A stretch of 64,000 nt of DNA from Chamaecrista fasciculata (taxonomy: Eukaryota > Streptophyta > Magnoliopsida > Fabales > Fabaceae): contig QANZ01053213.1 in assembly GCA_003254925.1 (NCBI GenBank), positions 62,001 through 126,000 of the forward strand. The letters run 5' to 3'. Position 1 is the stretch's first letter. Each line of letters opens with the position of its first letter. The notes below the pieces were generated by a model that saw only the letters and a list, made by a program, of their open reading frames with translations, had not been told where the DNA came from and searched no databases. Shown here piece after piece: positions 33,887 through 45,336 of the stretch. The translations under genes and the position numbers were made by a program.

Positions 33887-34463
33887 GCAAAAGTACATTA
33901 GGTATACTATAGGGTAAGTGTTAGTTGTACCTCAAATTTTTTTCATGGTCAATTCTCAAATTTTTGCATTTGAGTCAATTATATTTCACATCTAACTCTG
34001 TTAATGAAACTAACGAAAAATGCTGATATGTCACCCTAATCTGGTTTATGATTGTTGGCATGGCTCCATTTGGTCCAAGTTTGCTGATATGGCTCTGTTG
34101 TATCAAACAAATTTTGGAACTAATATTTTTAGGTTATGGTTTGCTAACATAGTTTTTGCATTTCTCTTACCCTTTGATTTGTCTTATTTGAACTTGTTTT
34201 GAGAAATTAATTCTTAGGTTTTGTATTTCGACATCTTTAGAGTATTTTGGTTCAAGAAATTTCATAAAAACACCTCTTTTGATTGGGGATCTGAAATCTT
34301 GAGCTAGGGTTCGAGTTTTTTGTATTATTGATTTGTTGATTTGATTTAGATCCTTTTTGAGCAAACTGATTCACCAAATATCTTTCTCTCACTGTGTAGT
34401 TTTAATTCGGCGTTTGATTTGTTGAAAACATCGTTGAAAAACGAAATTTTTCGACCTAGGGCC

Positions 34464-35243
34464 CAGTTCGTTTGCGTTTTAATTATAATCTGTTCTGATT
34501 ATAATCATAATAAACATGTTCGTTTACGTTTTTTTTCTGATCAAATTATAATCATGATTTTTTTATAATCAAACACACTCAATTACACTTATACCCCTAT
34601 ATACATACCTAAAATTACCTATACTCTCATTCATTCAATCAAAAATCACAAGGGCAAAATGGTCATTTCCATAAATATTGGGCCATTTTACAATTACTCA
34701 TTATTGTGTAGGGCTAAAATGTTATTTTGCCCAAAATATTTAGGTATCAAATTGGCAATTTAGCCATTCTCTCAATCCCTCGTCTCTGCGTCTCCGTCGC
34801 CTCTCTCTGATCTCCGTCGTTCTCTCTCTCTCATCTCTGTCGTTCTCTCTCTCTCTCATCTCTGTCGTTTCTCTCTCACTCTCTCGTCTCCGTCGTTTCT
34901 CTCTCTCTCTCGTCTCCGTGTCTCTGTCTCATCGTCGTTTCTCTCTCTCTCATCTCCGTCGTTTCTCTCTCACTCTCTCGTCTCCGTCGTTTCTCTCTCT
35001 CTCATCTCTGTGTCTCTCTCTCATCGTCGTTTCTCTCTCTCTCGTCTCCGTCGAGTATAGCAGCTGCCCTCCGGAGTGTGCTGATCGTGCTATGGTGGTG
35101 ATTTAATTAACTAGGAGTAAGATGAATTAAAGGAGGAGGAGATGGACGCGATGGGAAACCAGGTTTATGCCAAAATTTTTGGGCAAAATTCATGGGAAAC
35201 AATATCTAATTTACATAAACCAGGTTTATGGGAAACCAGCCTT

Positions 35244-35278
<35 letters not shown>

Positions 35279-35807
35279 TGCCAAATTGAAAAAAAATTTC
35301 GGGTCCAGAGTATTTTTATCTTCTCTCTCATCTGCTGCGAAACGGTGCACCATTTTCTTCGCTGGTCCACCAAATGTCGGGAAAAAAATGTACATTTTAG
35401 TCCTTTTGGTCCACCATTACATAGGCCAAAATTCATTCGGTGCACCAAATCAAATAATCACCCCCCCCCCCCCACTTGCACATGAAAATAATCAAGTTTT
35501 CACGCTTTTCAAGACAAACAGTAACATATTTGATTTTTTTCAAGCAACAATCATATCCAAACACATTTTGATTATAATAAAATCACATCTTACTTTTTCC
35601 AACTTTTTCTTCCATTTATACCATTATACAATTTATCAATTTCCTTACTTTTTATCCACATACCACAATCATTACATACCCATTTTAATAATTTCACACC
35701 AAATAATCAACAATCATCCAAACACCACTACAAAAATAATCAACTTTGATTATAATCACACTACGATTATAATCAAAACAAATTTTATTAAAAACGCAAA
35801 CGAACTG
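34464..35807. mobile_element. hAT-like non-autonomous element, family F copy 1
   Basis: The 17-bp terminal inverted repeat CAGTTCGTTTGCGTTTT is exact at both ends. Subterminal regions carry ATTATAATC-type repeats. Interior phrases (acctataattacctatac-like near 34606; caatcattacataccca near 35667) recur in the disrupted copy at 52305-54645. It also contains a C/T-rich minisatellite, a (GA)n run (35246-35274) and a C-run (35461-35473). Its open frames are low-complexity and unlikely to be genes. No 8-bp target duplication is evident. Confidence 0.7.
34780..35050. repeat. Pyrimidine minisatellite (tctctctctcNtctccgtcgttt unit)
   Basis: About ten imperfect units combine a TCTCTCTC run with tctccgtcgtt or tctctgtcgtt. 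It lies inside the hAT-like element at 34464-35807. Confidence 0.85.
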
Positions 35808-36243
35808 ACCGTTGAAATCTGTTTTTTTTTTCTTGATGTTGAAGACAACTCGCCATAGGTTGAAATCAACATTTGCCTTGCGACCTAAACAATGTCATTT
35901 TGCTACTCTTTGGCATTTTGGTCCTTAAAAAAATTGTACATTTTTAATTTAAGTTTCACAAGCCATGTTAGAAATTAGGAAACTTAAACTAAATTAGGGA
36001 GACACAAGAACTTTTTCCATTAGATTTTTTAATGGGGTAAGGGGATGTGGTACAATTGATCCAAATGTAAAAGATTGTGGATACACTTAATTACCAAAAA
36101 ATTTGAAGATACAATTAACACTTATCTCATAATTTAAGGACAACAAATGTAATTTTACCTAAAATATATATAAGAGATGTAAAAGCACTTTCGTGGAACA
36201 AAATAGAAACGCCACAAAGAGTATGCTTTTTATGTATTCTGAC

Positions 36244-36738
36244 CAAGGTTATTAAAACCGGACCGGTCATTGAACCGGTCGAAGCAGCGGTTCAAGGTTC
36301 AATGGTTCAACCGGGGTTCAACCGGGGTCGGACCGTTAATAATTAAATAAATAAAAAATAATATATTTAGTTTAATATAATAAAATTATATAATAAACTC
36401 TTTAAATTTAAGCTGGATTGAGTAAGAAAGTGATTAATTAGGAGGATAAAAAATCAAATTTTGAAGTAAAAACTATTAAATAATGTATTATTTTGAGTAT
36501 AAACATAATAAGAAACAAATTTCTTTAAAATAACATCATTTTAATCAAGAAAAAGTAAAAAAAAAAAATTAGAAAAAAAACTGAATCGGTTCAACCTCAA
36601 AACCGGCCGGTTCAAGGCGGTTTTCTCGGTTTTTGACCGGTTCAGGCGGTTCTTGACCGGTTCTCATCTTGCCCAGTTTTGTGCTCAACTCGGACCGGTT
36701 TGCGGTTCAACCGGTCCGGTCCGATTTTTATAACAGAG
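36244..36738. mobile_element. hAT MITE with ACCGGACCGG-rich ends
   Basis: The terminal inverted repeats are aaggttattaaaaccggac on the left and the complement of gttataaaaatcggaccgg on the right. The exact 8-bp target duplication ATTCTGAC lies at 36236-36243 and 36739-36746. Many subterminal accggttc motifs surround an AT-rich core of about 200 bp. Nothing is coded. Eight-base duplication and this motif pattern fit hAT. Confidence 0.88.
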
Positions 36739-36862
36739 ATTCTGACTTCAAACTTCAGAGTCTTGCCCTATATATATATTCTTTTTTTTTTGTAACAATA
36801 TATATATATATTGGTATATGTTTTCTTTTCTGTTAAGTTTCTTTATTTTTTCCTTATTTTTA

Positions 36863-37354
36863 GGTTAAATTCCACTTCAATATCCTGTCCTATTGACCGG
36901 TTCCACTTTGGTACCATGTTCTTTCAAAAGTGACACTTTGATATTTTGTTCTTTAAACTGTTACCACTTTGGTATCCAATTTCATTTTCCCGTTAGATTT
37001 TCACAATAAAAGTCACGTGAGGCGCAGGAGGGATCCAAATACACCGAACCAGTCATTCTTCTCTCACAAATCGTGATTCACATGGCCAAAATTGCAAGTC
37101 ACGCGGCCAAAATTCAATCACCCCAATTTTGGCTATGTTAATCGTGATTTGTGAGAGGAGAATGATTGGTTTGGTGTTTTTGGGTCCCTCGTGCGCCTCA
37201 CATGACTTTCATCGTCAAAATCTAATGGAAAAATGAAATTGGGTGCTAAATTGGCAACGGTTTAAAGAATAAGGTACCAAAGTGTCTCTTTTAAAAGAAT
37301 AGAGTACCAAAGTGACACCGGTCAATAGAATAGAGTACCAAAATGAAATTTACC
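36863..37354. mobile_element. Palindromic MULE-like element, family E
   Basis: Inverted arms begin ggttaaattccacttcaat and end with the near complement, aatgaaatttacc. Each holds attgaccggt and repeated ctttggtacc motifs. Pentamer-equivalent sites start near 36881, 36911, 36941 and 36973 (30, 30, 32). A central tcacgtgaggcgc segment is mirrored by gcgcctcacatga. The target duplication is unclear in T-rich flanks. Confidence 0.8.
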
Positions 37355-37432
37355 ATTTTTTAAGCGTACAATATTATATAGTTGGTCTTGTGATCTTGTC
37401 CAAACGCTTGTGGAGTAATCATCAACATACAA

Positions 37433-37486
37433 CTTGGGATAATGATACTCCAAAAAAAAATAGCAAAAAAATCTTGAGATAATGAT
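37433..37486. repeat. 26-bp A-rich micro-insertion with 14-bp duplication
   Basis: cttgggataatgat (37433-37446) and cttgagataatgat (37473-37486) match at 13 of 14 bases. The insert actcc-A(9)-tagc-A(7)-t has two A-runs and may be a tail with an internal interruption. Confidence 0.55.
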
Positions 37487-37569
37487 TTATAATTATGATT
37501 AAAAGTTAAAACAATTGGTTCACAACTTGTTAGTTATTGATATTTTATGGAAATAAAAAATAATAGTAG

Positions 37570-37760
37570 TCAACTAATTGGTAAGGAGTTGACTCATAAC
37601 CCACAAGGTCGTGAGTTCAATTCTCACCGTCGATGTGAGGGCCTTGTTAGTAGGCGATCTATAAGTACCTCTGTAAGCGCTCATAGAGCCTGGAGGCCTG
37701 TTCTGGCCTTGGTGAGCCCTCGGGGCCCAACTTACCTAAACTTTTCATGTACCAAAAAAA
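37570..37760 (+). mobile_element. tRNA-derived SINE
   Basis: The 5' part resembles a tRNA, with an A-box-like caactaattggtaaggag and a B-box-like ggtcgtgagttcaattctc. The body ends tcatgtacc followed by an A-run. The flanking duplication aataatagtag lies at 37559-37569 and 37761-37771. Polymerase III promoter boxes and the A-tail indicate a SINE of about 190 bp mobilised by a LINE. It has no protein-coding role, though a frame happens to run through it. Confidence 0.85.
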
Positions 37761-37771
37761 AATAATAGTAG

Positions 37772-38904
37772 AAAAATCATATTTTTCTTGAAAGGATTAG
37801 TGACAATATTTATCGTATAAACTAACTTGGGATGCACGTTTATAATCTAATTATGAATGTATAAATTAGCATCTATCAATGTATAAATTAGCATCTAATT
37901 ATGAAGATTCAAATAATGAAAAGTTATTAAAAAGTAGCTCTTACAATTATTAAAATTGATATTCATATTTTTATAAGAAAAATTGATAATCTTACTATCT
38001 CAGTAGCTAGATTATCTATAGTCCACACCAGAAACATGCTATAACCATTTGTCTTAGTGGTGCTCTCACACTCATTTTTTCCTTAAAAAAAAACACCAAA
38101 AACAATTACGGAAAGTATTTTAATTAAAAAAAGAATATGCTGAACTTGTTTTTTTAGTAACATAAAAACGATAACAACAAAAGAAAAGAAAGTAAGGTAG
38201 AGGCGCGGTGACAAGTTACATGAGCTACCCACTATAATGGGCCTAGGAGTAAGGTAGAGGCGCGGTGGCAAGTTACACGAGCTACCCACTGTAATGGGCC
38301 AGGAGTAATATTGTCTTCGTCTGTACTTAAGGAAGCAACTAGACCATGGGCCTCCAACCTTATCATAAAAGATTCAGAATTAGAAGGATTACAGCTAAAT
38401 ATAATAAAATAGTAAAAAAAACATAATAGTTAATGATCTGATAGCTGTTATCGACGACACCCTGACACACTTCCAAACGCTCCTGATAATTATGTCTTGT
38501 GATTCAGAATTAGAAGGATTACAGCTAAACATAATAAAATAGTAAAAAACATAATAGTTAATGATCTGATAGCTGTTGTCGACGATACCTTGACACACTT
38601 CCAACGCTCCTGGTAATTATATCTTTATAGTTGTATGCAAACTCATTCTATATAATATTAATACATTGAACTTGATTAAACATTTACTTTATTATATTGA
38701 TAAAAAATATGAACACATTGACAATCTCAATGGTCTTCAAAATATTTTGAAAAATTACTTATTTGATCTTTATGTTTCACTCAAGGTTTTAATTTAGACA
38801 TATGAAGGATGTATATTGACACGGATATGAGATACGACACAAATACAGACACATTAATACGCTAAACTTTTAAAATTATATAATACGACATGGCATAACA
38901 TATA
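37772..38904. other. Intergenic DNA with two tandem duplications
   Basis: No gene. A 57-bp unit starting agtaaggtagaggcgcggtg occurs at 38191 and 38248. A unit of about 130 bp starting gattcagaattagaagg occurs at 38371 and 38501. Both pairs are close to identical. Confidence 0.7.
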
Positions 38905-39086
38905 TCTTATATTATATGGCCCCACCCCTTTCTGGTCGTCCATGTTTAAAACTATAATCTATGAAATTAAAAATAAGAGAAAATTTACTATTTGGTCTCT
39001 CTTTCTTTACTAAGTTAACAATTTAGTCCCTTATTTATTTTACATACATATTTGCGTGCCCGTTTTAGGGCACGCAAAGCACCTAG
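38905..39086 (+). mobile_element. Mini-Helitron-like element, first of two tandem copies
   Basis: The 5' end reads TCTTATATTATATGG. The 3' end has a 10-bp perfect hairpin stem (TTGCGTGCCC at 39052-39061, GGGCACGCAA at 39068-39077, loop GTTTTA), then AGCAC and CTAG at 39083-39086. The base before the 5' TC is A and the base after CTAG is T, the expected A/T insertion site. This end structure is diagnostic of Helitrons; at about 180 bp it is non-autonomous. Because only one example is seen, the identity should be held moderately. Confidence 0.65.
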
Positions 39087-39232
39087 TTTATATTATATGG
39101 CTCCACCCCTTTCTGGTCGTCCATGTTTAAAACTATAGTCTATGAAATTAAAAATAAGAGAAAATTTACTATTTGGTCTCTCTTTCTTTACTAAGTTAAC
39201 AATTAAGTCCCTTATTTATTTTACATACATAT
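39087..39232 (+). mobile_element. Second, incomplete tandem copy of the Helitron-like element
   Basis: It starts directly after the CTAG of copy 1 and repeats it almost exactly up to catacatat, where an N at 39233 replaces the hairpin end. The terminal hairpin and CTAG are missing. Confidence 0.65.
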
Positions 39233-39561
39233 NTTCTATTGTTTGTTATGTTAAAGTAAAAAAAATGATTTGACCAAATATAATATATGTCATAATATTT
39301 TTTAAAGAAATAAAATTGTGCTGATCAGACTAAGTTAAAATTTTCCATAAATTATAAGAATCAAATAATTGATTTTCTTATCACCAAAAAAAAAATGATT
39401 GCTTTTCTTAATTATACTTTTTAATTATAACCATTCCTTTTATTTAATTTCTGCCTAGAATTTACAAATCTGTTAACTTAATTCCTTTCAGACAACCACG
39501 TAAATTTTATTATAAAGTGAAAAAAAGAAATTCCATAAATTAATAAGGCGTTCGGCCTTTG
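39233..39561. other. AT-rich intergenic DNA
   Basis: No gene. At 39368-39410 an imperfect duplication (attgattttctta and atgattgcttttctta) surrounds tcacc plus an A-run; this is a weak candidate for the micro-insertion class. Confidence 0.4.
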
Positions 39562-39980
39562 GGCAAAAAAAAGTGAAACTACAATTTTGTTCCCAAAATT
39601 TTTTCTCAGATTTCAATTGAGTCCCATAACTTTTTTATTGCACTTTTGGTCTCATATTTTTTGTTCAGATCTTAATTTGATCCCGTATTGCACTTTTAGT
39701 CCTATATACTTGGGTCAAGTTATAAAATTAATGTCATATCTTTTGGTCAGGTTGTAAAATTGATCTCATATCCTTACAAAAAGTTTTATATTGTGGAACT
39801 AACAATGAAACTTTTTGTAAAGAAACGAGTCTAAATCTGCAACAAAAAAAATATAAGACTATATAAGATCAATTCTTTACTTGAACAAAGAATATGAGAT
39901 CAAAAGTGCAAAAAAAAAAATGATACAGGACCAAATGAAAACCTGAACAAAAGATATGAAACCAAAATTATACTTTAGCC
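39562..39980. mobile_element. MULE-type palindromic MITE, family B copy 2
   Basis: A diverged relative of 5960-6348. Pentamers start at 39589, 39620, 39648 and 39679 (31, 28, 31). The right arm ends ccaaaattatactttagcc. It lies within 0.5 kb of the ARI2-like start codon. Confidence 0.75.
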
Positions 39981-40439
39981 AAAGTAAATAACGCGTCGGG
40001 CAAAAATACCAAAACGACGCCGTTTAGATCATATTTGTTTCCTTATTGATTTTATATTTTCATAAAGAACCTCAACGACCAATGAAATGAGTTTAGCATT
40101 TGACGATCTAAGAGATGAAAGAAATCAAAGAAACGCCCAAAGCTGTGTGAGTAGCATACCCTTTTCTTTCTTTCCTTATTTCCTTTCCTTCTTTCCCATC
40201 TCACACAAAAATTACTCTATTCGTTGCTTTCCCATGCTACTTCTTCTTCCTTAAACGCTTTCTTCTTCTTCATCGCCGTCACCCTTCTCGGAATTCCCTC
40301 TTCTTCATTCTCTCCGATCACCGGATTCGATTGATTTCTGCTCGATTCATTTCAAACGTATCTATCCATCAATACCCACAAACCCATTATTGGTTTCACC
40401 GTCATACATTAGCTATTCCTATCTAATCTGTTTCTGGGT
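39981..40439 (+). promoter_or_regulatory. Promoter and leader region of the ARI2-like gene
   Basis: The sequence turns pyrimidine-rich from about 40160 (ctttcttcttcttcatc), as in plant 5' leaders. No clear TATA box is seen, which is common for housekeeping genes. The transcription start is not defined. Confidence 0.4.
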
Positions 40440-43400
40440 ATGGACGACTATTTGAGCAGCGACGACGATTTCCATTACTCCGATCAGGGCTCCGTCGACG
40501 GCTTCGAAAACGACGAACCCGATGTTCAGTTGGTCACTCCCAAGGGTCCCACGACTCTGGTATTCGATTATGTTTTTCTTTTTTTCAGCGGAGTAGGTGG
40601 CGGGGGAATCTAATTACTAATTATTGTTCATTTATTGTTCAATCGCTTTATTCTTCTTTTCTTTGATGTGAAAGTGATTTTTTTTTTTTGTTCTCCTGTT
40701 GGGTCTGGTTTGCTTTTGGTGGTAATTGATATGTTGTTCCAACTGGTTTGCTCGTTTGAACCGGGGTTGCTGTTTTTTTTTGGGGGTTCCTTTGGTTGTA
40801 TTAGTATCGAATTGCTTGTCATCTTTATGAAGTACACTATCTCAGTTTTTTTTAAACATAAGTTTGTTCAAGGCAGGAGTTTCAAAATGGCTTTTGCTAC
40901 AGCTTTGGCTTTTTGTTTCCTTGGAACTTACTGGTATGGTGAATAAGATGTGGTTATTTCACGCAAACCATACCTGGATGAATCTTTGGACTATGTGAAC
41001 GCTTAAAATTAGGTTTTGGAGCATTCGTGATTGGGGCTGAAATTTTTGTAGGAGCTAAGCACAATGATATGTCTCAGCTAATGAGAATCCCCTTTCGAGT
41101 TTCTAGTGACTAAGATGATTATATTATACTAGCTGTAGGGTGGTTCATATGCGTATATTTTATTTCTGACTGTCATGGAAGGTGGATTTCTTTACTTACT
41201 CTTCTTGTACTGAGAATGCTTTGACGCCTGCAGGTGATTACAAGGGAATCACTGCTAGCTGCACAGGTAAAATGAGACAAAATCTAAACACCTAACGACT
41301 GAATTGCTTCAGCGCTTATTATTTGGATAAATTTTTACTTTTAGGTTTTACTGAGAGTTCTTATTGCACATTCATGTAGAAGGACGATTTGCGCAGAGTA
41401 ATGGAAATGCTATCATTGAGAGAGCACCATGCGCGTACCCTGCTTATTTATCATCGTTGGGATGTGGAGAAGTTGTTTGCAGTGTATGTAGACAAGGGGA
41501 AAGCTGCCTTGTTTGCTGAAGCTGGTGTTAGTGTGGATGAACATCAAGATCCTCATCCATCAGTTCCATCTTCAGTTATGTGTGATATCTGCATAGAGGA
41601 TGTACCTGGTCATGAAGCTACAAGAATGGACTGTGGTCACTGTTTTTGCAATAGTTGTGAGTATACGTTTGTTTTGTTGTTATTCCTGTGCTATGCCCCC
41701 CGCTCCTCTTTTTTTATTTGACTAACCTTGAAAAATTTTTAGCTTTTAAACAACAAAATTACTTGTTATACAGAACTCCGGTTGGTGATCGAGTTTATCA
41801 AGGCTCTACGATGCCCTTTTGATCCATAACCAAAATATGATTACTGATTGTGATATTATTATTATCTAGTTGTTGACCTTCTTGAGTTTTAGGCTGTATG
41901 AGAGGCATTATCTGGAAATATATATTTTTTATTTGTTAGTCATCAGTTTGCACAGTGATGGATAATCATTTAAACTTCACTTTTTAGTGTTTTTTACACT
42001 CATGTCTACTTTTACAGGTTGGACAACCCATTTTATTGTCAAGATAAACGAGGGCCAGAGTAGACGCATTAGGTGCATGGCTCACAAATGCAATGCCATT
42101 TGTGATGAAGCTGTTGTAAGGAATCTGGTCAGTAAAAAGCACCCTGATATGGCCGAGAAATTTGACCGATTTCTTCTTGAATCCTTCATTGAAGACAATA
42201 AAAGAGTTAAATGGTGCCCCAGCACTCCTCATTGTGGAAATGCAATACGTGTTGAGGATGACGAATTATGTGAGGTAGAATGTTCATGTGGGTTACAGTT
42301 TTGTTTTAGTTGCTTGTCAGAGACACACTCCCCATGTTCATGTTTGATGTGGGAGCTATGGGCTAAGAAGTGCCGAGATGAATCAGAAACTGTTAATTGG
42401 ATAGCAGTTCATACAAAACCTTGTCCAAAATGCCACAAACCGGTGGAGAAGAATGGTGGTTGCAACTTGGTTAGCTGTATCTGTGGCCAAGCATTTTGGT
42501 AAGCATTCCCTTACTCTGTCATCTTCCCCTCCCTTTTTTAGTTTTCTATGTACCTCGCCAATCTAGTGTAGTCCGTAGTTTAACAAAATTTCCCCTTTTG
42601 TTGCAGTTGGCTGTGTGGTGGAGCCACTGGCCGAGAGCATACTTGGTCAAGTATAGCGGGTCATAGCTGTGGTCGCTACAAACAACTAGAGAAAACAGCT
42701 GAACGGGCAAAGCGAGATCTATACCGGTATATGCATTATCATAATCGCTATAAAGCTCACACAGACTCCTTTAAGCTTGAAAGTAAATTAAAAGAGACTA
42801 TACAAGGGAAGGTTGCTATTTCAGAAGAGAGGGATTCTACGCTCAGAGATTATAGCTGGGTAAATAATGGACTCTCCAGACTTTTCAGATCTAGGCGAGT
42901 CCTATCATATTCGTATCCATTTGCATTTTACATGTTTGGAGATGAGCTATTTAAGGATGAAATGTCAGAAGAGCAGAGGGAAATAAAGCAGCATTTATTT
43001 GAGGATCAGCAGCAGCAGCTTGAAGCAAATGTTGAAAAGCTCTCCAAAATTCTGGAGGAACCCTTTGACCAGTTTACAGATGATAAGGTTATGGAGATAA
43101 GGATTCAAGTCATCAATCTATCGACAATTATTGACAATCTATGCCAGAAAATGTGAGTGGATTTTCAAAGAAAATCTCCTTGTATATATGTTTAATGACC
43201 CTGATGGTTGTAAATTTCTGATTATTATTGTAGGTATGAGTGCATTGAGAATGATTTATTGGGGTCTCTCCAACTGGGCATTCACAGTATCGCGCCATAC
43301 AAGTCAAAAGGCATAGAGAGAGCATCAGAACTTTCTGCTTGTTGGAATCATAAAACTAATATTGCTGGTAAAATTTTTTATTTTGGATTTTGTTTGACTT

Positions 43401-45336
43401 TACTGGACTATACTTTTTCCAGTCCCCCTTTTGATACATTTTTCATAATTACTTTGAGTTGATATTGCTACATCACTATTTTTCTGTTTAATTGTTTTTA
43501 TTATTTTCTACATGTATACGAAAGAAGAGTTATTGAACTGTATTATATACCAGTGTTATATATTTGATAGTCATTGCTATGGATTATCACCTTTTGTGTC
43601 AATGATGGATTCTTATTAACTGTGACTTTGAGCTTCTCTTTCAAATTGAAACTTCTGTTCGTATAGTTTCATTATATATATGTGTATATAAAAGTATAAA
43701 CCTGCAACTCTGCAAGTGTCTGGGTAAGGAGTTTATAGATTTGGGAAAAAGTTAATTTGGTTTTGTTTTGCTTGCTCTTACTGGAGTAACCTTCCTATTG
43801 TAAAAAAGAAAAAAATTGTTCTTATAAAATGGACTTTACTTATTAGCAAGGTAATCAAGATCAAGAACTTGGATCGTAAGATCGTCTGGATCGAGATCTT
43901 GATAAGGCCTACCTTTTCGAACTGTATGCAGGACCCAATTTGGCTGGGATTGGGGTGAGATCGTATGATCCTGGGAAGATGCTGATTTTTTTTTTCTACA
44001 TTTTGATTGTTTTATTTTCTTAAAGATGTTTCAATATGGGTGGGGATATACAGAATAGATGGGGAGTTAGGGATTACACACTGGAGAGCAAGAGAAGAGA
44101 GGGATTCACTTGAATCACTGTCTGTTGTTCTCTGTGGCTCTGTAGGTGTCTGCTCACATCATCGGCGCCTGATCATGTCTGCCGGTGCTCGTTCATGCAT
44201 CTATCAGCATCCATTCGTTCTCCTCCCTCCTCTATCTGTATGCTTGTTGACCATTTCTGATTCAGCCTTTCTTCTCTTTCGTCATCTTTGAGTTTGCTCC
44301 CTAAACTCAAGAATCCACTAGATGCACTGGGAATAACAGGGAGAGATGCACTGGGAATAACACTTTGTTTTATTTCTTTTAGTAGACTTTAAGAAAGAAG
44401 TAATCATTTATTTTTAAAAAATAATTATTATAATAGTAGCCAGCAGTAAACTAAAGTATAAATATTGTAAATTAAAGAAATTGATATTTTAATAATGTTA
44501 TTTATATTATTTCAAAAAAATAATGTTAGTTTTTTTGTCAGAAAAAAATATAAGAAAATAATGTAATTTATATATTCAAATTATAATAAATTTTAATTTA
44601 ATACATATACATACTATTATATATAATATTTTAAAAAGAGTTGGGATCCTCAACCTGATCTTCCGATTCCATCTATGTTGTGTCTCTTCTGATCTTATGT
44701 AAGATCTTGATCTTGATTATCTTGCTTATTAGGAAAAAGGAACACTATATTTAATAACTTTCCATATGAATAAACATTAGGCTTTTAGTGCTTATTAAAG
44801 CTCTTAATTGACAATTTATTTGTGTTTAATTTCAATTGTTGATTTCTGTTAAATATATAGTGAAATATGTAGAATGATGGAGTAGAATGTGAGAAAAACT
44901 TTCTTGATTGTTATTTATCTCTGAATGTCATAGGGTATTTATACAAGAGGAGATAACCTATTCTAGGAAATACAATAAATACAATTAATTTTAAAATCTC
45001 TAACGCCTAGGTTAATCTTTTGGGTCAACACTTTAATTCGGTTTGATTTACCTGTAATGCTGTTAAATGCTTGATGCTAGATAGAGAGCTTTCTCAATAT
45101 AAATATCATGTTTTCTGCGATTTGGTTTTATGGTTGCTTAGTGGGAATGTTACCGAATGAGAAAAGTTTCTTGTATATGTGTAAGTGTAGGTGGAGCAGC
45201 AGAACATGATCGGCCTTCTGGGTCTGGGAGTTCAGATGATAGTGGATGCTCCTCTCGTAAGCGTCCTAGGACAGAAGGTGCTGGTGGTGGCCTTTTTGAT
45301 CTAAACTTGCCAGCAGAGGTTGTAGACAGAAATTGA
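40440..45336 (+). CDS. ARI2: RBR-type E3 ubiquitin ligase, ARIADNE family, ARI2-like
   Basis: A RING-between-RING ligase that passes ubiquitin through a RING2 cysteine. Seven exons: 40440-40559, 41234-41266, 41380-41656, 42018-42498, 42607-43152, 43234-43367 and 45191-45336; all are GT-AG with consistent phase, giving 578 aa. An acidic N-terminus (residues 1-30) precedes RING1, starting CDICIED (C119, C122), C136, H138, C141 and C144. The IBR spans about 175-240. RING2 starts CPKCHKPVEK (C279, C282), with catalytic C292 in GGCNLVSC and FCWLC at 303-307. A C-terminal Ariadne helical region follows (FRSRRVLSYSYPFAFYMFGD). Position 294 is Leu where canonical RBR ligases have His. The protein ends FDLNLPAEVVDRN, with a DLNLP EAR-like motif at 567-571. 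Arabidopsis ARI2 shares CNLV and DLNLP from memory, so ARI1/ARI2 clade is likely. Intron 6 holds a hAT element. Confidence 0.93.
43847..44724. mobile_element. hAT-type element in ARI2-like intron 6
   Basis: The 20-bp ends, CAAGGTAATCAAGATCAAGA and the complement of CAAGATAATCAAGATCAAGA, differ at one base. The exact 8-bp target duplication CTTATTAG lies at 43839-43846 and 44725-44732. Subterminal GATCGTAAGATCG-like motifs link it to the element at 20121-21262. A short frame inside (about 44007-44291) has no recognised domain. Confidence 0.88.

Larger units (their letters stand above)
33887..36163. mobile_element. Old palindromic element hosting a hAT-like insertion
   Basis: The left arm (aggcaaaagtacattagg, ggtaagtgttagttgtacc) and the reverse complement of the right arm (aggtaaaattacatttg, gataagtgttaattgtatc) match over about 130 bp with many substitutions. 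The interior is largely the element at 34464-35807. The flanks taaaatac and aaaatata are only suggestive of a duplication. Confidence 0.55.

Noticed and set aside
35142..35858. 238-codon frame
   Set aside because: It lies in the hAT-like element, crosses a (GA)n run and a C-run, and the C-terminal half is low-complexity from AT-rich DNA. No domain is visible.
37570..37640. Possible functional tRNA gene
   Set aside because: A- and B-box-like sequences are present, but no cloverleaf can be drawn with a proper acceptor stem, and the A-tail and flanking duplication show a SINE.
37547..37765. 72-codon frame near 37.6 kb
   Set aside because: The sequence is a tRNA-derived SINE with target duplications; the frame is incidental.
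40635..40946. 103-codon frame in ARI2-like intron 1
   Set aside because: Hydrophobic product from T-rich intron DNA; exons 1 and 2 join in phase and match the ARI2 N-terminus without it.
44007..44291. 94-codon frame in ARI2-like intron 6
   Set aside because: It lies wholly inside the hAT insertion and shows no domain.
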